Below are positions 9,576 through 18,551 of a stretch of 64,000 nucleotides of DNA, in pieces (position 1 is the stretch's first letter; each line of letters begins with the position of its first letter). The position numbers were made by a program, and so were the translations under genes. Origin of the DNA: Paenibacillus woosongensis (GTDB taxonomy: Bacteria > Bacillota > Bacilli > Paenibacillales > Paenibacillaceae); NCBI RefSeq assembly GCF_030122845.1, contig NZ_CP126084.1:4526001-4590000 (forward strand), read 5' to 3'. The notes under the pieces were generated by a model. It was not told the origin of the DNA, did no database searches, and saw nothing but the letters and a program-made list of their open reading frames with translations.

Positions 9576-9589
9576 AGCAAGCGCTTACA
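9576..9589 (-). promoter_or_regulatory. CcpA-binding site (cre) upstream of the sensor kinase gene
   Basis: Minus-strand TGTAAGCGCTTGCT matches the cre consensus TGWAARCGYTWNCW at every position. It is about 20 bases upstream of the kinase start, so the regulatory genes as well as the transport operon should be under carbon catabolite control. Confidence 0.78.
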
Positions 9590-9747
9590 AGTTCTGTTAT
9601 CGATATTTTACATAATTCATGAGCGTGCGGATACCCATCGTAATATCTATTTCATGCTATGAATAACAAATATTGCTCCATGCTGCAAAACAAACGGGGT
9701 TACCCTCTCATCCTAAGCGATGTTGCGGGCACCCCGTGTTACGATGT

Positions 9748-10647
9748 TTATTCATTTGCAATTTGCGCTGCTGCAGATTTCATTTGTTCAATCCAGCGTT
9801 GTCGTGCCTCTGGCAGGATGGGCCGATCGTCCTTCTTCAAGTAACGGATCATGAAAAAGCCGTCCGGTGCGGCCAGGCTCAGCACAAGCTCATGCCGGAA
9901 GCAGGAATCTGTCGTAAACTGTGCCTCAAGGATGGAGTAGTCTGCTCCAAGCTCAAGCATTTCACCGAGCTCCAAAATGTCCTGCTCCAAATAACCTTCC
10001 GTATGCTCCTTAATCGAGGCGGCGTCCATCCTCTCGAAATAATCGACGGTGAACTGCTCCGACGTTTTGTAGCGGTACCTCTCTGCCTTCGGGTAATAAC
10101 CGATCATTTCACTGTCGTTATACAGCAAATAGGTGGCCGCCTGGAAGCCGTCCAAATCGAACTCGTTAATAAAGCGCCGCATTCTCTCGAAAAATTGTGC
10201 CCCTGCTGGAACAACCGCCTGCTCTCCCGGTAAAACTTCTCCGTCCTTATTCAAATGCAAGACGCTGTATGGCGAGTATCTCGTAATGTAGACAGACTTT
10301 TTCTCCGCGGCTATTTGCACGTAGTAACTGGTAATATTGCTAAGAATCTCGCCGTTCTCATCCGCTTCATTGACGCAAGTGTAGATATGCTTGCGCGTAT
10401 ATGTAAATGTAGCTTCTTCCCCGGTCAGCGTAAGGATTTCCACGTTCAGGATTTCAGATTGGATGTTGTATATCTGAAAGTTCATCATCAGCTGAAAATG
10501 GTTAAGGAACGATATTTGCCGCTTGTCCGGATGAAACATTCCGGTGAGCTTGTCTATATTTTTGGCTGTGTAGGCTTGCTCTAGCGCTTTTGCGATTTCC
10601 TGCACCTTTTGTTCCGTGATTCTAGCTTTCTTGCCGAAAAAAAACAT
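9748..10647 (-). CDS. Hypothetical protein, possible NTF2-like domain
   Basis: A roughly 300-residue soluble protein I do not recognise. The N-terminal half (KVQEIAKALEQAYTAKNI, then FHPDKRQISFLNHFQ, EEATFTYTRKHIYTC and VQIAAEKKSVYITRYS) alternates helices and strands as in NTF2/SnoaL-like folds; the C-terminal half is acidic and mixed. No signal peptide or membrane segment. The ATG at 10647 is preferred because GGAAGG is eight bases upstream; a GTG and an ATG three and two codons earlier are too close to that site. It is a single-gene unit between the kinase genes and a repeat-rich intergenic region. Confidence 0.6.
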   Translation of the reverse strand: MFFFGKKARITEQKVQEIAKALEQAYTAKNIDKLTGMFHPDKRQISFLNHFQLMMNFQIYNIQSEILNVEILTLTGEEATFTYTRKHIYTCVNEADENGEILSNITSYYVQIAAEKKSVYITRYSPYSVLHLNKDGEVLPGEQAVVPAGAQFFERMRRFINEFDLDGFQAATYLLYNDSEMIGYYPKAERYRYKTSEQFTVDYFERMDAASIKEHTEGYLEQDILELGEMLELGADYSILEAQFTTDSCFRHELVLSLAAPDGFFMIRYLKKDDRPILPEARQRWIEQMKSAAAQIANE

Positions 10648-10762
10648 GCCCATCACCTTCCGTCATTCGAATCATTAGTAATATCGGATGTTCAAACGTT
10701 ATTGTTTAGTTGGTTGGTGGATCCATTGGACTGGGTCTGGATGCAGCAGCTGCGAGCACTAA

Positions 10763-10947
10763 GCTAACGGACAGAAGAACCGCTATTTACTCATTTTCCC
10801 CCGATTTTGAATTCTATCGGATACAGAGGACTTTATTTGCCCCTGCCATCCCTATTTTCACCCGCATTTGGTTGAACAGCGGAACTACGGTCCGTTAGCT
10901 CTGCAATATTGTGTTTTTTTCGCTAATAGCGGAACTACGGTCCGTTA
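10763..10947. repeat. Palindromic dispersed repeat copies in a gene-free stretch
   Basis: The gap 10660-11085 has no gene. It contains two identical 20-bp copies of AGCGGAACTACGGTCCGTTA at 10878-10897 and 10928-10947 (50 bases apart) and an imperfect inverted copy, starting GCTAACGGAC, at 10763-10784. Downstream, 11030-11065 is a degenerate run of CTTGGCG-like words. This kind of unit recurs between genes in Paenibacillus genomes, to my knowledge; its role is unknown (transcript-end hairpins or small non-autonomous elements). Confidence 0.6.
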
Positions 10948-11084
10948 AAGATACTGCGAGAGCCTTTGGCGGCCCGAACGGCTTGGGAGGCTTGTCACCT
11001 CAGCATCTTAGGCAGTTTGGCATCTTGATCGGCAGGCGTCTTGGCGGCTTGGCGACTTGGCGCCCCTCCCTTCAACGCAGGCAC

Positions 11085-11142
11085 TAAAAAACAAGGCCAT
11101 CCCCAATCAATTCCAATCCGATCTTTGGGGACAGCCTTGTTT
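11085..11142 (-). terminator. Intrinsic terminator after the azoreductase gene
   Basis: Paired arms ACAAGGC..TCCCCAA and TTGGGGA..GCCTTGT form a stem, and the A run at 11086-11090 gives a U tail on the minus-strand transcript. It lies 45 bases past the azoreductase stop. Confidence 0.75.
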
Positions 11143-11186
11143 ATAAAATACTAATCTAGTGCTGGATCATGCCAAGTCTATGGTAA

Positions 11187-11828
11187 TTACGCGTGTTGAA
11201 GAGCCAGTTTGGAAGCAGCTTCCGCTACGCGGCGCAAGCCGTCTTCGATGATCTCGTTCGCTTTGGCCGGCATTGCGTTATGCCCTTCGATGACAACTTC
11301 ATCAATGATTTGCATGCCGAACACGCCGCCGAATACGCTGCGCATATAATTCACGGCCATTTCCATCGGCGCTGTTTCTGGCGTCGAATAGATGCCGCCG
11401 CGCGCGCTCAGGAAGATTGCCTTCTTGTCCGTCATTAACGAAACCAGTTGGCCTTCCTCATTATATTTAAATGCAAATCCCGCAGCATAGACGTAATCGA
11501 TGAAGGTTTGCAATTTCGCAGGTATGGTCAGGTTCCACAACGGGAACGCGAATACAACAACGTCTGCAGCGCTTAATGCGTCCATTGCTTTTTGTTTAGC
11601 TGCCAAAAGACGGCTCTCAACATCCGTCAATTCGCCGCCGTTTTGCATTTTGCCGAAGGCATTGAACAGATCCTGGCCGAAATAAGGCATATCCTCTTCG
11701 AATACGTCATACGTAGTGACGTTCAGGTTCTCTTGGCCTTTGATTGCCTCCATAAACGTTTCATACATTCTACTGGACACGCCCTCAGAAGCAGGACGGT
11801 TATTGGCTTTAACAACTAGTACATTCAT
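11187..11828 (-). CDS. azoR: FMN-dependent NADH-azoreductase
   Basis: A flavodoxin-fold quinone/azo reductase of 213 residues that uses NADH and bound FMN for two-electron reduction of quinones or azo compounds in the cytoplasm. The segment VLVVKANNRPASEGVSSRMY is the phosphate-binding region after strand 1; ADVVVFAFPLWNLTIPAKLQ is the FMN-contacting loop typical of AzoR, and KKAIFLSARGGIYS the second one. The frame opens five codons earlier, but the ATG at 11828 has GGAGGAATC upstream and the expected N-terminus. Monocistronic, with its own terminator. Confidence 0.9.
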   Translation of the reverse strand: MNVLVVKANNRPASEGVSSRMYETFMEAIKGQENLNVTTYDVFEEDMPYFGQDLFNAFGKMQNGGELTDVESRLLAAKQKAMDALSAADVVVFAFPLWNLTIPAKLQTFIDYVYAAGFAFKYNEEGQLVSLMTDKKAIFLSARGGIYSTPETAPMEMAVNYMRSVFGGVFGMQIIDEVVIEGHNAMPAKANEIIEDGLRRVAEAASKLALQHA

Positions 11829-11982
11829 GTAAGATTCCTCCACTTTTTCTCTACAAATTTAGGTATGATTGATATCCCACTCTATTTTATCAGATGTTTC
11901 TGGCAGATGTCATATTTTTTAGGCAGCATGCAGCAGACTAACGGCATTCCTCCATCTAATTAACCTCACTTCACAGATAACT

Positions 11983-12398
11983 TTGATTTATTGGAAAAGA
12001 TTCCTAGGCATTAAGCATGCTGCGAAATATATGAAGGAAGCGCGCAAAGGCTCGATCGTCAACACTTCCTCCTATACGGCAATTATTGGCTCCGACTTTA
12101 ACCGTTATTCTGCGTCCAAAGGCTCCTTGCGCGCCATTGCACGTGCGGCCGCGGCGGACCTGGGCCAATTCAATATCCACGTAAATACGGTATTTCCCGG
12201 CGTAATCGAAACGCCGATGACGGCAAAGCTGACGGAGAGTACAAAGAAGCGATGGACATGCTCGTCCGTGCGACGCCCATGCAGCGTCTGGGACAACCTG
12301 AGGAAGTGGCCAATGCCATTTTGTTCCTGGCTTCGGATGAAGCATCCTATATTACGGGCGGCGAGCTCGTGATCGACGGCGGATACTCCGCCCGGTAA
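11983..12398 (+). pseudogene. Decayed short-chain dehydrogenase/reductase
   Basis: The plus strand encodes the C-terminal half of an SDR-family NAD(P)-dependent oxidoreductase. GSIVNTSSYTAIIGS and RYSASKGSLRAIARA contain the catalytic Ser and YxxxK residues, followed by VNTVFPGVIETPM. At about 12235 a one-base shift moves the reading to another frame, where it continues as the standard ending (ATPMQRLGQPEEVANAILFL, then ITGGELVIDGGYSAR). The N-terminal Rossmann half with TGxxxGxG is missing. Clearly non-functional. Confidence 0.85.
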
Positions 12399-12423
12399 TA
12401 GCCCGCTTCAAGCATCCCGTTTA

Positions 12424-12481
12424 TAAAAAAATAGCCGAGCCCCTGCAGGAACGTGTCCTGAGCGGTGCTCGGCTATTTTTA
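12424..12481. terminator. Bidirectional terminator
   Basis: A perfect stem ATAGCCGAGC/GCTCGGCTAT with A and T runs on its two sides separates the plus-strand SDR remnant from the convergent minus-strand lipoprotein gene. Confidence 0.8.
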
Positions 12482-12484
12482 TCA

Positions 12485-13051
12485 TCAATCATCCAGCTCG
12501 ACGCTTTGGATGTTTCCGTCCGCATCGACCGTCCACTCGATTTCAACGCCTTTATTCAGTCCCAGGTTGTCATCGTCTTCAATCGTCATATTGTCCGGGA
12601 TGGTCATCGTTTGCTGCCCGCCATGATCTAGTTGCACGGTAACCTTCCTCCCACTGACCTCCAGGATTGTGCCCTCGTATTCCAGATTCAGCAGAACCAG
12701 ACCGCCGTTGGGATCCGTAATCGTAATGCGTTTGCCTCCATCGGTAAGCAGCTCGACTTTTTTATGATAATTATTTTTGAGCGAAATATCTTTGAGCACT
12801 TTCTGGACCTTTACCCCAGAAGGCAGGCCCTCCGTCTCCGATACGGCTGCTGCGTTCTTTTGCTGGTCGGGCTGCCCGCCTGTATTATTCTGGTTCGTTG
12901 CTGCAGTTCCTTTTCCAGGTGCTTGCGCGTTTCCCTGGGTCCCTGTTTGCGCTTTGCCCGCGCAGCCGCTTAGCAAAATGCACGCACTCATTACCAGCAG
13001 AAGCGTAGTGGCCTTAAGCCCGCGCCCCTTATTAATTTTATAATTTGTCAT
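12485..13051 (-). CDS. Putative lipoprotein of unknown function
   Basis: A 188-residue protein with a lipoprotein signal (hydrophobic TTLLLVMSACILLSGCAG with lipobox LSGC), then a low-complexity Gln/Gly/Asn/Thr-rich linker, and a C-terminal domain of about 100 residues that is all-beta by pattern (KRITITDPNGGLVLLNLEYE, then the repeated TVQLDHGGQQTMTIPDN style). It ends EWTVDADGNIQSVELDD. I recognise no family. The start has a CTGGAGG site. Likely exported and anchored to the outer face of the membrane. Confidence 0.7.
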   Translation of the reverse strand: MTNYKINKGRGLKATTLLLVMSACILLSGCAGKAQTGTQGNAQAPGKGTAATNQNNTGGQPDQQKNAAAVSETEGLPSGVKVQKVLKDISLKNNYHKKVELLTDGGKRITITDPNGGLVLLNLEYEGTILEVSGRKVTVQLDHGGQQTMTIPDNMTIEDDDNLGLNKGVEIEWTVDADGNIQSVELDD

Positions 13052-13218
13052 TGTGTACCTCCAGTTGTTTGACTTATAAACCTATTCGACCGCCATATCC
13101 TATCCTTAATTTTCTATTATAACAAATTAATATATAATTATTCGTGGTTTTTAGACAATTTTCGACTATTAGTGAACAACTTTAAAATAAAGTAAGCGAC
13201 AGAATTTATTCCTGCATG

Positions 13219-13250
13219 AAAAAGGACGTGCCTTCGGCACGTCTTTTTTG
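13219..13250. terminator. Strong hairpin terminator
   Basis: GACGTGCC-TTCG-GGCACGTC-like stem with a stable UUCG-type loop, flanked by A and T runs. It follows the remains of the metalloprotease gene on the minus strand. Confidence 0.78.
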
Positions 13251-13284
13251 TTGCGGTTTTTCACTTTTCGTGTTAGTGATAGGT

Positions 13285-13772
13285 TCCCCTCAGAACCTAC
13301 GGGCGGGCGATCCTGAGCTCCATAGAAGTCAGGCAGTCCGAATCCATGACCGATCTCATGCTCCATAATATGGACTTCATAGTTGATCGGTTCTGCTAAG
13401 CTCATCTACAATCGTTTGCGTGTACACGATTTCATTTGGCTGTTTGTTTAAAATTTGCGCGGGATTCGCAACGGCCCAGCCCACAACTTTAACCGGGATA
13501 TCCCCGTAAGGCCATCCGTCATCCCCCTTGAGATGTTTGGTCCAGTTATTCAACTGGCGCCCCAGCATTCGTTCAATATCCTGACGCTGCTGCAGCGTCA
13601 GATTTTTGGGCGACTGCCAGCGGATCACATAATTAATCGTTCCCTTACCGGCAAAGATTTGGTCAAAAATGAGATTTTTGCGGCCTACAGAATTCTCCTT
13701 CAGCATTCGGTTATTATAGACCCATTCAATAGAAGGCCTTAGTGCCTCTGGCATGTCGGACAGCGGATAATT
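13285..13772 (-). pseudogene. Decayed secreted zinc metalloprotease
   Basis: Two minus-strand pieces in different frames. The upstream piece (13772 to about 13380) reads NYPLSDMPEALRPSIEW, NNRMLKENSVGRKNLIFDQI and GTINYVIRWQSPKN. The second (13405 to about 13285) contains IMEHEIGHGFGLPDFYG, an HExxH zinc-protease motif of the HExGHGxGLPD kind. The frames differ by one base near 13390, a stop codon lies just before NYPL, and the C-terminus runs into unrelated sequence. The gene is truncated at both ends as well as frameshifted. The exact peptidase family is uncertain. Confidence 0.7.
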
Positions 13773-13833
13773 CTATATTTTACATATATATATCAATATA
13801 TTGGTAGGCACTAATTACCTTTTTATATATACA

Positions 13834-13883
13834 AAAAATCTCCCCACATGGTAGACAAATGAACATCTATTCCATGTGGAGAG
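13834..13883 (-). terminator. Terminator of the tetR-MFS operon
   Basis: Stem TCTCC(C)CACATGG / CCATGTGGAGA with an A run on the plus-strand left side, giving a U tail to the minus-strand MFS transcript that stops at 13918. Confidence 0.75.
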
Positions 13884-13917
13884 CCATATAGTTACTTCGG
13901 TGCATGTACCTTGCTTA

Positions 13918-15138
13918 CTAGGTCGTGGTTGAACGACGCTCGGGAGGCTGTACACTCATACGTTTGCCCGCCCTCAATGATAACCCAAAGCAAAGCAGCA
14001 GAACGATGCATGCGAGAGTATACGGATAATTGATATCTATATCGAACAAATATCCCGCGAGGATCGGCCCGGCAATATTGCCGAGACTCGTATATGCCGA
14101 ATTAAGCCCTGCGACGTAGCCTTGTCGGTCCGCAGCCAGCTTCGACATTTGGGTACCAATGGCTGGACGCAAAATATCAATCGCCAGAAAGACGATAAAG
14201 GTAACGGCATAAATCATCCAAAACTGGTGCACAAAAAGCGTTATAAGAATGAAAATACCCGCAAACAGAAGGCATACCGAGATGACGTTTTTCTCGCCAA
14301 ACCGATTCAAAATCCAACTGAAGGCCGTAGCTTGAACTACGGCGCCAGCGATGGAGCCGAATGTAATGATAAAGGCTATATCCCCGGGTTCGAACCCGAA
14401 TTTATGATCGACAAACAGTCCGAAGACCGTTTCGAAATTGGCTAGCCCAAAAGACATGACAAAAACGATGATCAGGCTTAAGAAAAAGGGCTCCCGATAA
14501 GAATGGAGCAATTGAGTTAGAAAGCTGCTCTCCTTATCCGATGATGCAGGGGATTCGGAGGACACCTTTTGTATAGTTAGAGACTCCCGAAGGACAAACA
14601 AAGAAATACAACCTGCTATAAGCCCCGCAACTCCTGCGGCATAAAATGGGACGCGGATGCCGAACTCAGCGATATACCCCCCGATTCCAGGACCGATAAT
14701 AAAACCTGTCGTAATGGCCGCATTAATGTAGCCCATCCCGGCTGCACGCTCATCCTGTGTCGTAATGTCTGCGACGTAAGCCATCACGGCCGGCATAATC
14801 ATCGCGGCGCTAATACCGCCAAGCATCCTTGAAATATACAGCAGCACGGGAGCGCTCGCCAATCCGAACAGTACCTCGGAAAAAGCAAATACGATCATGC
14901 CGATGACAATCATCCGCTTTCTTCCGTAAGAGTCGGCCAAGCGGCCTGCCAGAGGCGAAAATAGAAACTGTGTCAGTGAGAAGGTAGCCACCAGCAGGCC
15001 GACCGTACTCCCGCTAATCCCCAAACTATTCATAAATTTAGGCATGATCGGGATGATCAGCCCAATTCCCATAAAAACTAGAAAAATATTCAACATCAGG
15101 ATCAGCACCGCACCCCGATTTTTCAACATTAACCCCAT
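13918..15138 (-). CDS. MFS multidrug-type efflux transporter
   Basis: A 406-residue major facilitator protein with about 12 hydrophobic helices. Motif A between helices 2 and 3 reads GRLADSYGRKRMIVIG, and the helix 5 region GYINAAITTGFIIGPGIGGY fits the drug/proton antiporter motif C of the 12-TM DHA1 family (NorA/TetA-like). It sits in the cytoplasmic membrane and probably exports a lipophilic compound. The start has GGAGG eight bases upstream. It lies directly downstream of a TetR gene, and an operator-like palindrome lies before it, so it is probably induced by its substrate. The specific drug cannot be told from sequence. Confidence 0.85.
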   Translation of the reverse strand: MGLMLKNRGAVLILMLNIFLVFMGIGLIIPIMPKFMNSLGISGSTVGLLVATFSLTQFLFSPLAGRLADSYGRKRMIVIGMIVFAFSEVLFGLASAPVLLYISRMLGGISAAMIMPAVMAYVADITTQDERAAGMGYINAAITTGFIIGPGIGGYIAEFGIRVPFYAAGVAGLIAGCISLFVLRESLTIQKVSSESPASSDKESSFLTQLLHSYREPFFLSLIIVFVMSFGLANFETVFGLFVDHKFGFEPGDIAFIITFGSIAGAVVQATAFSWILNRFGEKNVISVCLLFAGIFILITLFVHQFWMIYAVTFIVFLAIDILRPAIGTQMSKLAADRQGYVAGLNSAYTSLGNIAGPILAGYLFDIDINYPYTLACIVLLLCFGLSLRAGKRMSVQPPERRSTTT

Positions 15139-15167
15139 TCAGAATTCCTCCAACGTTATATGCAAAC

Positions 15168-15186
15168 ATACTGAATATTCATTCAA
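15168..15186. promoter_or_regulatory. Second, weaker TetR operator-like site
   Basis: The sequence ATACTGAATATTCATTC shares the ATACTGAA half-site with the perfect palindrome upstream of the tetR gene and contains the small palindrome TGAATATTCA. It lies between tetR and the MFS gene, 30 bases before the MFS start. Confidence 0.5.
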
Positions 15187-15232
15187 AATGATGAAAAAAG
15201 AAAAACGTCTATCGACGTAATTTTAACCTGAA

Positions 15233-15832
15233 CTATTTAGAGGGCTTGGCGATTCCATGCAGAAACACATCCATAGCCAATTGGTAAGCCTCAAGCGTCT
15301 CCTGCCGGTCCATATTTCGCGCATGCTGGCTTAAGCCAAGCAGTAGACTGTCCAGGATGATGGCTAACCCCTCTACATTTGTATTTTTAAATTCGCCGTT
15401 ATCGATCCCTTTCTGCAGCAATTGCTGATTAAATATGAGATAGCCTTTGACAATTTCATGAATCCGCTCTTCCACGTCCGAAGCTTTCTCCGAATTGTTG
15501 TAAAATTCATCAGCGGCTCTGGTCAGTGGATGGTTTAATTGATCGAGCGCTAAATGCTCAGCCATGCCGTGCAATTTATCGATCGTGGTTAGGTAGAGCG
15601 GCTCCTTCGCTAGCCATGTCTCCTCCCATTCGAGGTTCCATTCATCAATCAAATATAGAAACAAGCCTTCCTTGTTCTTGAAATGATAATAAATGTTGCC
15701 CGCGCTGCAGCCGGTGGCCTTCACAATATCTTCGATCGATGTAGCCTTGTACCCCTTCTGTACGAACAAAGCTCTAGCGGCATCGGCCATCTTCTTCTTG
15801 GTTTGCTCGCTTTGCTGCTTCTTTTTATTCAT
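15233..15832 (-). CDS. TetR/AcrR family repressor
   Basis: A 199-residue repressor. The N-terminal helix-turn-helix reads KKKMADAARALFVQKGYKAT then IEDIVKATGCSAGNIYYHFK, the classic TetR DNA-binding pattern; the helical C-terminal 140 residues would form the ligand pocket and dimer interface. The gene is followed by the MFS pump and preceded by a perfect palindrome overlapping a TATAAT box, so it most likely represses itself and the pump. Confidence 0.9.
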   Translation of the reverse strand: MNKKKQQSEQTKKKMADAARALFVQKGYKATSIEDIVKATGCSAGNIYYHFKNKEGLFLYLIDEWNLEWEETWLAKEPLYLTTIDKLHGMAEHLALDQLNHPLTRAADEFYNNSEKASDVEERIHEIVKGYLIFNQQLLQKGIDNGEFKNTNVEGLAIILDSLLLGLSQHARNMDRQETLEAYQLAMDVFLHGIAKPSK

Positions 15833-15852
15833 TCCTGAATCACCGCTTTCAG

Positions 15853-15876
15853 AATACTGAACAATTATTCAGTATT
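15853..15876. promoter_or_regulatory. TetR operator overlapping the tetR promoter
   Basis: A perfect inverted repeat, AATACTGAA-CAATTA-TTCAGTATT, has 9-bp arms and a 6-bp centre. A minus-strand TATAAT (15874-15879) overlaps its edge, so repressor binding would block RNA polymerase. The half-site recurs before the MFS gene. Confidence 0.75.
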
Positions 15877-15959
15877 ATAATCGACAATGGCCGGCTCAAG
15901 CAACTTCTTTTTCAAAGCAGCTAGTCCCCACCATTCTCAGCGACGAACTCTCCAAGATG

Positions 15960-17057
15960 CCTGATTTTATAACGAAAAAGGTACAGCCCTATGCTAATAC
16001 AGAGTTGTAGATGACGATCAGGACTCCCACGAGGAGAACTCGCAGAATTCGCAAATTCAGGGCATTCTTGAATCGCTGCTCAATGTCAATTCTTCAATTC
16101 GATCTATATCCATCATTCCTGAAGGAACACACCCGCTGATTACTACAGCCGACCGTAAAACGCTTGACCCCATTTTTTGGGATACGGACAAGGCCAAAAT
16201 GAAAGAAAACAACTGGTACAAAAAAATCTTTAATTCAAGTGGGCCGCTTTAGCCCTGGCTACTTGCAGTGCAGTATTGATCGGGTATATGGTTAGGGGAA
16301 ACAAGGAAACCTGGGGATACGAACCAATACGCAGCGTATGGATCAAATTGCGGATCTAGAGCGAAGCTTTGACCGGATGATGAATCGTATCACTCTGCTG
16401 GTAGAGCATGTGAATAAGTCTGTGGATGCCGTATTACATACTGCTGAAGAACTGATTCGCTCATCCAAGAGCACTTCATCTGCCTCCCATGATATATCAG
16501 CAGCGATGACACAGATTACCCCTGGAGCCATCAAGGTTGCCGACGATGGGAAATGTGCAACGGCCTTACCGTCCAGAACAATGAGCGGATCACCATCTTG
16601 AAATCATCCCACGAAAGTCTGGATAGACTCGGTCATCACTTGATAGAGGCAAGTTATCAAGGCCAGGAACATATGTCTTATATGCTGGAGCAAACCGGAG
16701 AAGTTGAAACCCGAACGAATCATTTAATTGAACAGGCTGCACAGCTCCGTGAAGGAACCGGCAGCACTGAAAAAATAATTGAGCTTTTAAGCAATATTAC
16801 GAAGCAAACTGCGATTCTTTCTTTAAATGCTTCAATCGAGGCAAGCAAGGCTGGAGGAATCCCAAAATAGCTTATCCGCTGCTGTAGAATCAGTTAGCGC
16901 CATTTCCGAGGAAACCTCCGCGGCCAGCCAAGAAGTCCTTGCCCTAAGCAGCAATCAAAGGGCTGTCAGCAGTGAGCTCTCACAGCTGTCCAACAATTTG
17001 AGTATGTTAGCAAGTGAATTGCGCCATTCGTTAGCCACTTCAAACTATAAAGAATAA
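15960..17057 (+). pseudogene. Decayed methyl-accepting chemotaxis protein
   Basis: The plus strand holds pieces of a chemoreceptor in several frames. A sensor-domain piece (LESLLNVNSSIRSISIIPEG, then FWDTDKAKMKENNWYKKIF) ends at a stop near 16252. A HAMP/signalling piece follows from 16338 (DQIADLERSFDRMMNRITLL), then NSQNTI-type helices with ITKQTAILSLNASIEASKAG near 16795-16855, and the C-terminal AISEETSAASQEVLALS to 17057. At least three frame breaks and internal deletions remove the membrane segments and hairpin tip, so no working receptor can be made. Confidence 0.85.
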
Positions 17058-17058
17058 T

Positions 17059-17097
17059 AAACAATCCGGAACAGGAGTGCCCTGCCCGGATTGTTTG
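17059..17097. terminator. Hairpin between convergent units
   Basis: Arms ACAATCCGG and CCGGATTGT form a stem between the chemoreceptor remnant and the convergent lichenase gene. The flanking runs are weak, so termination activity is only likely. Confidence 0.5.
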
Positions 17098-17101
17098 CTG
17101 A

Positions 17102-17815
17102 TTAATTACTAGTGTATCTTACCCAATCATAGTAAGCGTATAGCGGATTAGCTCCATTGTACGACCCGAGCCAACTATCTACTCCAGTGCCATTCCAAAT
17201 ATTCATCATGATTTTGCCGGGGGTTTTGGGAATATTCTTAGTTGCCCTATGCTTCGCAACACCGTCAACATACCACGTTATGGAATCAGGCTGCCAATCG
17301 AAGGCGTAGGTATGAAAGCTTTGAGATGCGTCGAAGCCCAAATCAATGACCTTTTCATTCCCTCCAACACCGTTAGTAAAATAATTGAATTGTACTTTGG
17401 TCGTATCCTTGCCTAAAAATTCGATATCAATTTCATCCCATGGTGTGCCGTCGGTTGGCCCCGTGTAAGTAAAGAAGGACGAAACGATGCCCACATTTTT
17501 TGCCGGCTTCATATTCACCTCGTACAACCCATATCCGGCTTTGAACTTGCTGCGATACTCCGCACAATCGAATTTATTATAGGAAGGGCTTGTAAGTGCG
17601 AGACGCAGCTTGCCATCATTTGTAAACGTTGCATTATTAGCCCGCCAGGTACAGTTGAACATGTTGCCGTTAGAGTACCCGTTGGCCATTTCCCAGGTCT
17701 GTGAATTATAGTACGTCATGGGTTCCCAAAACACAGTAGCGCCCTTCGCAGTGATCGCCAACGAAGTCAACAGAAGAAGCGAAGAGCAAAGCGCAATCCA
17801 CCATTTCTTCTTCAC
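17102..17815 (-). CDS. bglS: Secreted lichenase, endo-beta-1,3-1,4-glucanase (GH16)
   Basis: A secreted GH16 enzyme of 237 residues that cuts mixed-linkage beta-glucans such as lichenan and cereal glucan. The catalytic motif [13 protein letters not shown] is present, with the nucleophile and acid/base glutamates in the EIDIE core. [39 protein letters not shown] and the C-terminal YDWVRY are typical of Bacillus lichenases. The frame extends upstream, but a GTG at 17815 with GAGGTG six bases before it gives the signal peptide [20 protein letters not shown], and the resulting length is close to B. subtilis BglS. Cleavage probably falls after AKG. Monocistronic; adds glucan breakdown to the pectin capacity nearby. 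Confidence 0.92.
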   Translation of the reverse strand: MKKKWWIALCSSLLLLTSLAITAKGATVFWEPMTYYNSQTWEMANGYSNGNMFNCTWRANNATFTNDGKLRLALTSPSYNKFDCAEYRSKFKAGYGLYEVNMKPAKNVGIVSSFFTYTGPTDGTPWDEIDIEFLGKDTTKVQFNYFTNGVGGNEKVIDLGFDASQSFHTYAFDWQPDSITWYVDGVAKHRATKNIPKTPGKIMMNIWNGTGVDSWLGSYNGANPLYAYYDWVRYTSN

Positions 17816-18107
17816 ATTTCTCACCTCTTGGTTCATATTTTCCCTGCTGCCTCTCTTGGTACTTGGTCTTGGTCCTTGTGTAGAATGACTACTCAAAATC
17901 CTCCTTTCCCGGTAAAATGCTCATAAAATCATGATGTAACCTAATCTTATTACTATTTTCCATAGATTTCCATAACAAGAAATTAACTTTAGCATCAATA
18001 TTTCAAACTTTTTAAGAGGGCTGGAGCAGGCAAAATCGAAAACTGGCAAGAGGATAGAAAAAACCAAGTAAAATCAAAGGTATTTGCTTGAAATGTACAA
18101 ATTTGCT

Positions 18108-18479
18108 TTACTTCCCGTCAATTCTCAGGAGCACAGCCTCTCGGGCCGCCTTCGTGAGCGTGCCGAGCACCAATTCATAGGAATGGTCGATCATCTGTTC
18201 CAAGTCATCCACAGGAAGACTGCCGTCCGCAATGACCGTGTTCCAATGTGTTTTGTTCAGGTGGTATCCGGGGCGAACACACTCATGCTGCTCCCTTAGA
18301 TTTGCCGCAATCACAGGGTCGCATTTCAGCGAAATGTGCACCTCTTTGTCATCGCCAACCTCGGTAAGCAGCGCAAACATTTTGCCTCCTACCTTCATGA
18401 CCAGCGGGTCTGGACCGAACGGATAATCCTGAACTGCTCCTTTCTTGGATAAGCAATAGGCGGTAAGTTGGTCGTACAT
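18108..18479 (-). CDS. MmcQ/YjbR family protein
   Basis: A 123-residue cytoplasmic protein of the MmcQ/YjbR family, with the pattern YCLSKKGAVQDYPFGPDPLV, MKVGGKMFALL, ISLKCDP and the C-terminal helix starting DLEQMIDHSYELV. The fold resembles a double-wing DNA-binding module, but the biological role is unknown. The ATG at 18479 has AAAGGGTGAT before it and is better than one 12 codons upstream. Single gene. Confidence 0.85.
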   Translation of the reverse strand: MYDQLTAYCLSKKGAVQDYPFGPDPLVMKVGGKMFALLTEVGDDKEVHISLKCDPVIAANLREQHECVRPGYHLNKTHWNTVIADGSLPVDDLEQMIDHSYELVLGTLTKAAREAVLLRIDGK

Positions 18480-18551
18480 GGTATCACCCTTTATAAGAGA
18501 TATATTAACTAGCACATTGTTATATTGATGCCTAATAGTATAAAAAGGAGA

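Noticed and set aside
11030-11065. Tandem CTTGGCG-like repeat as a coding or structural element
   Set aside because: Copies are degenerate and few; no frame or stable structure stands out, so it is mentioned only as part of the intergenic stretch.
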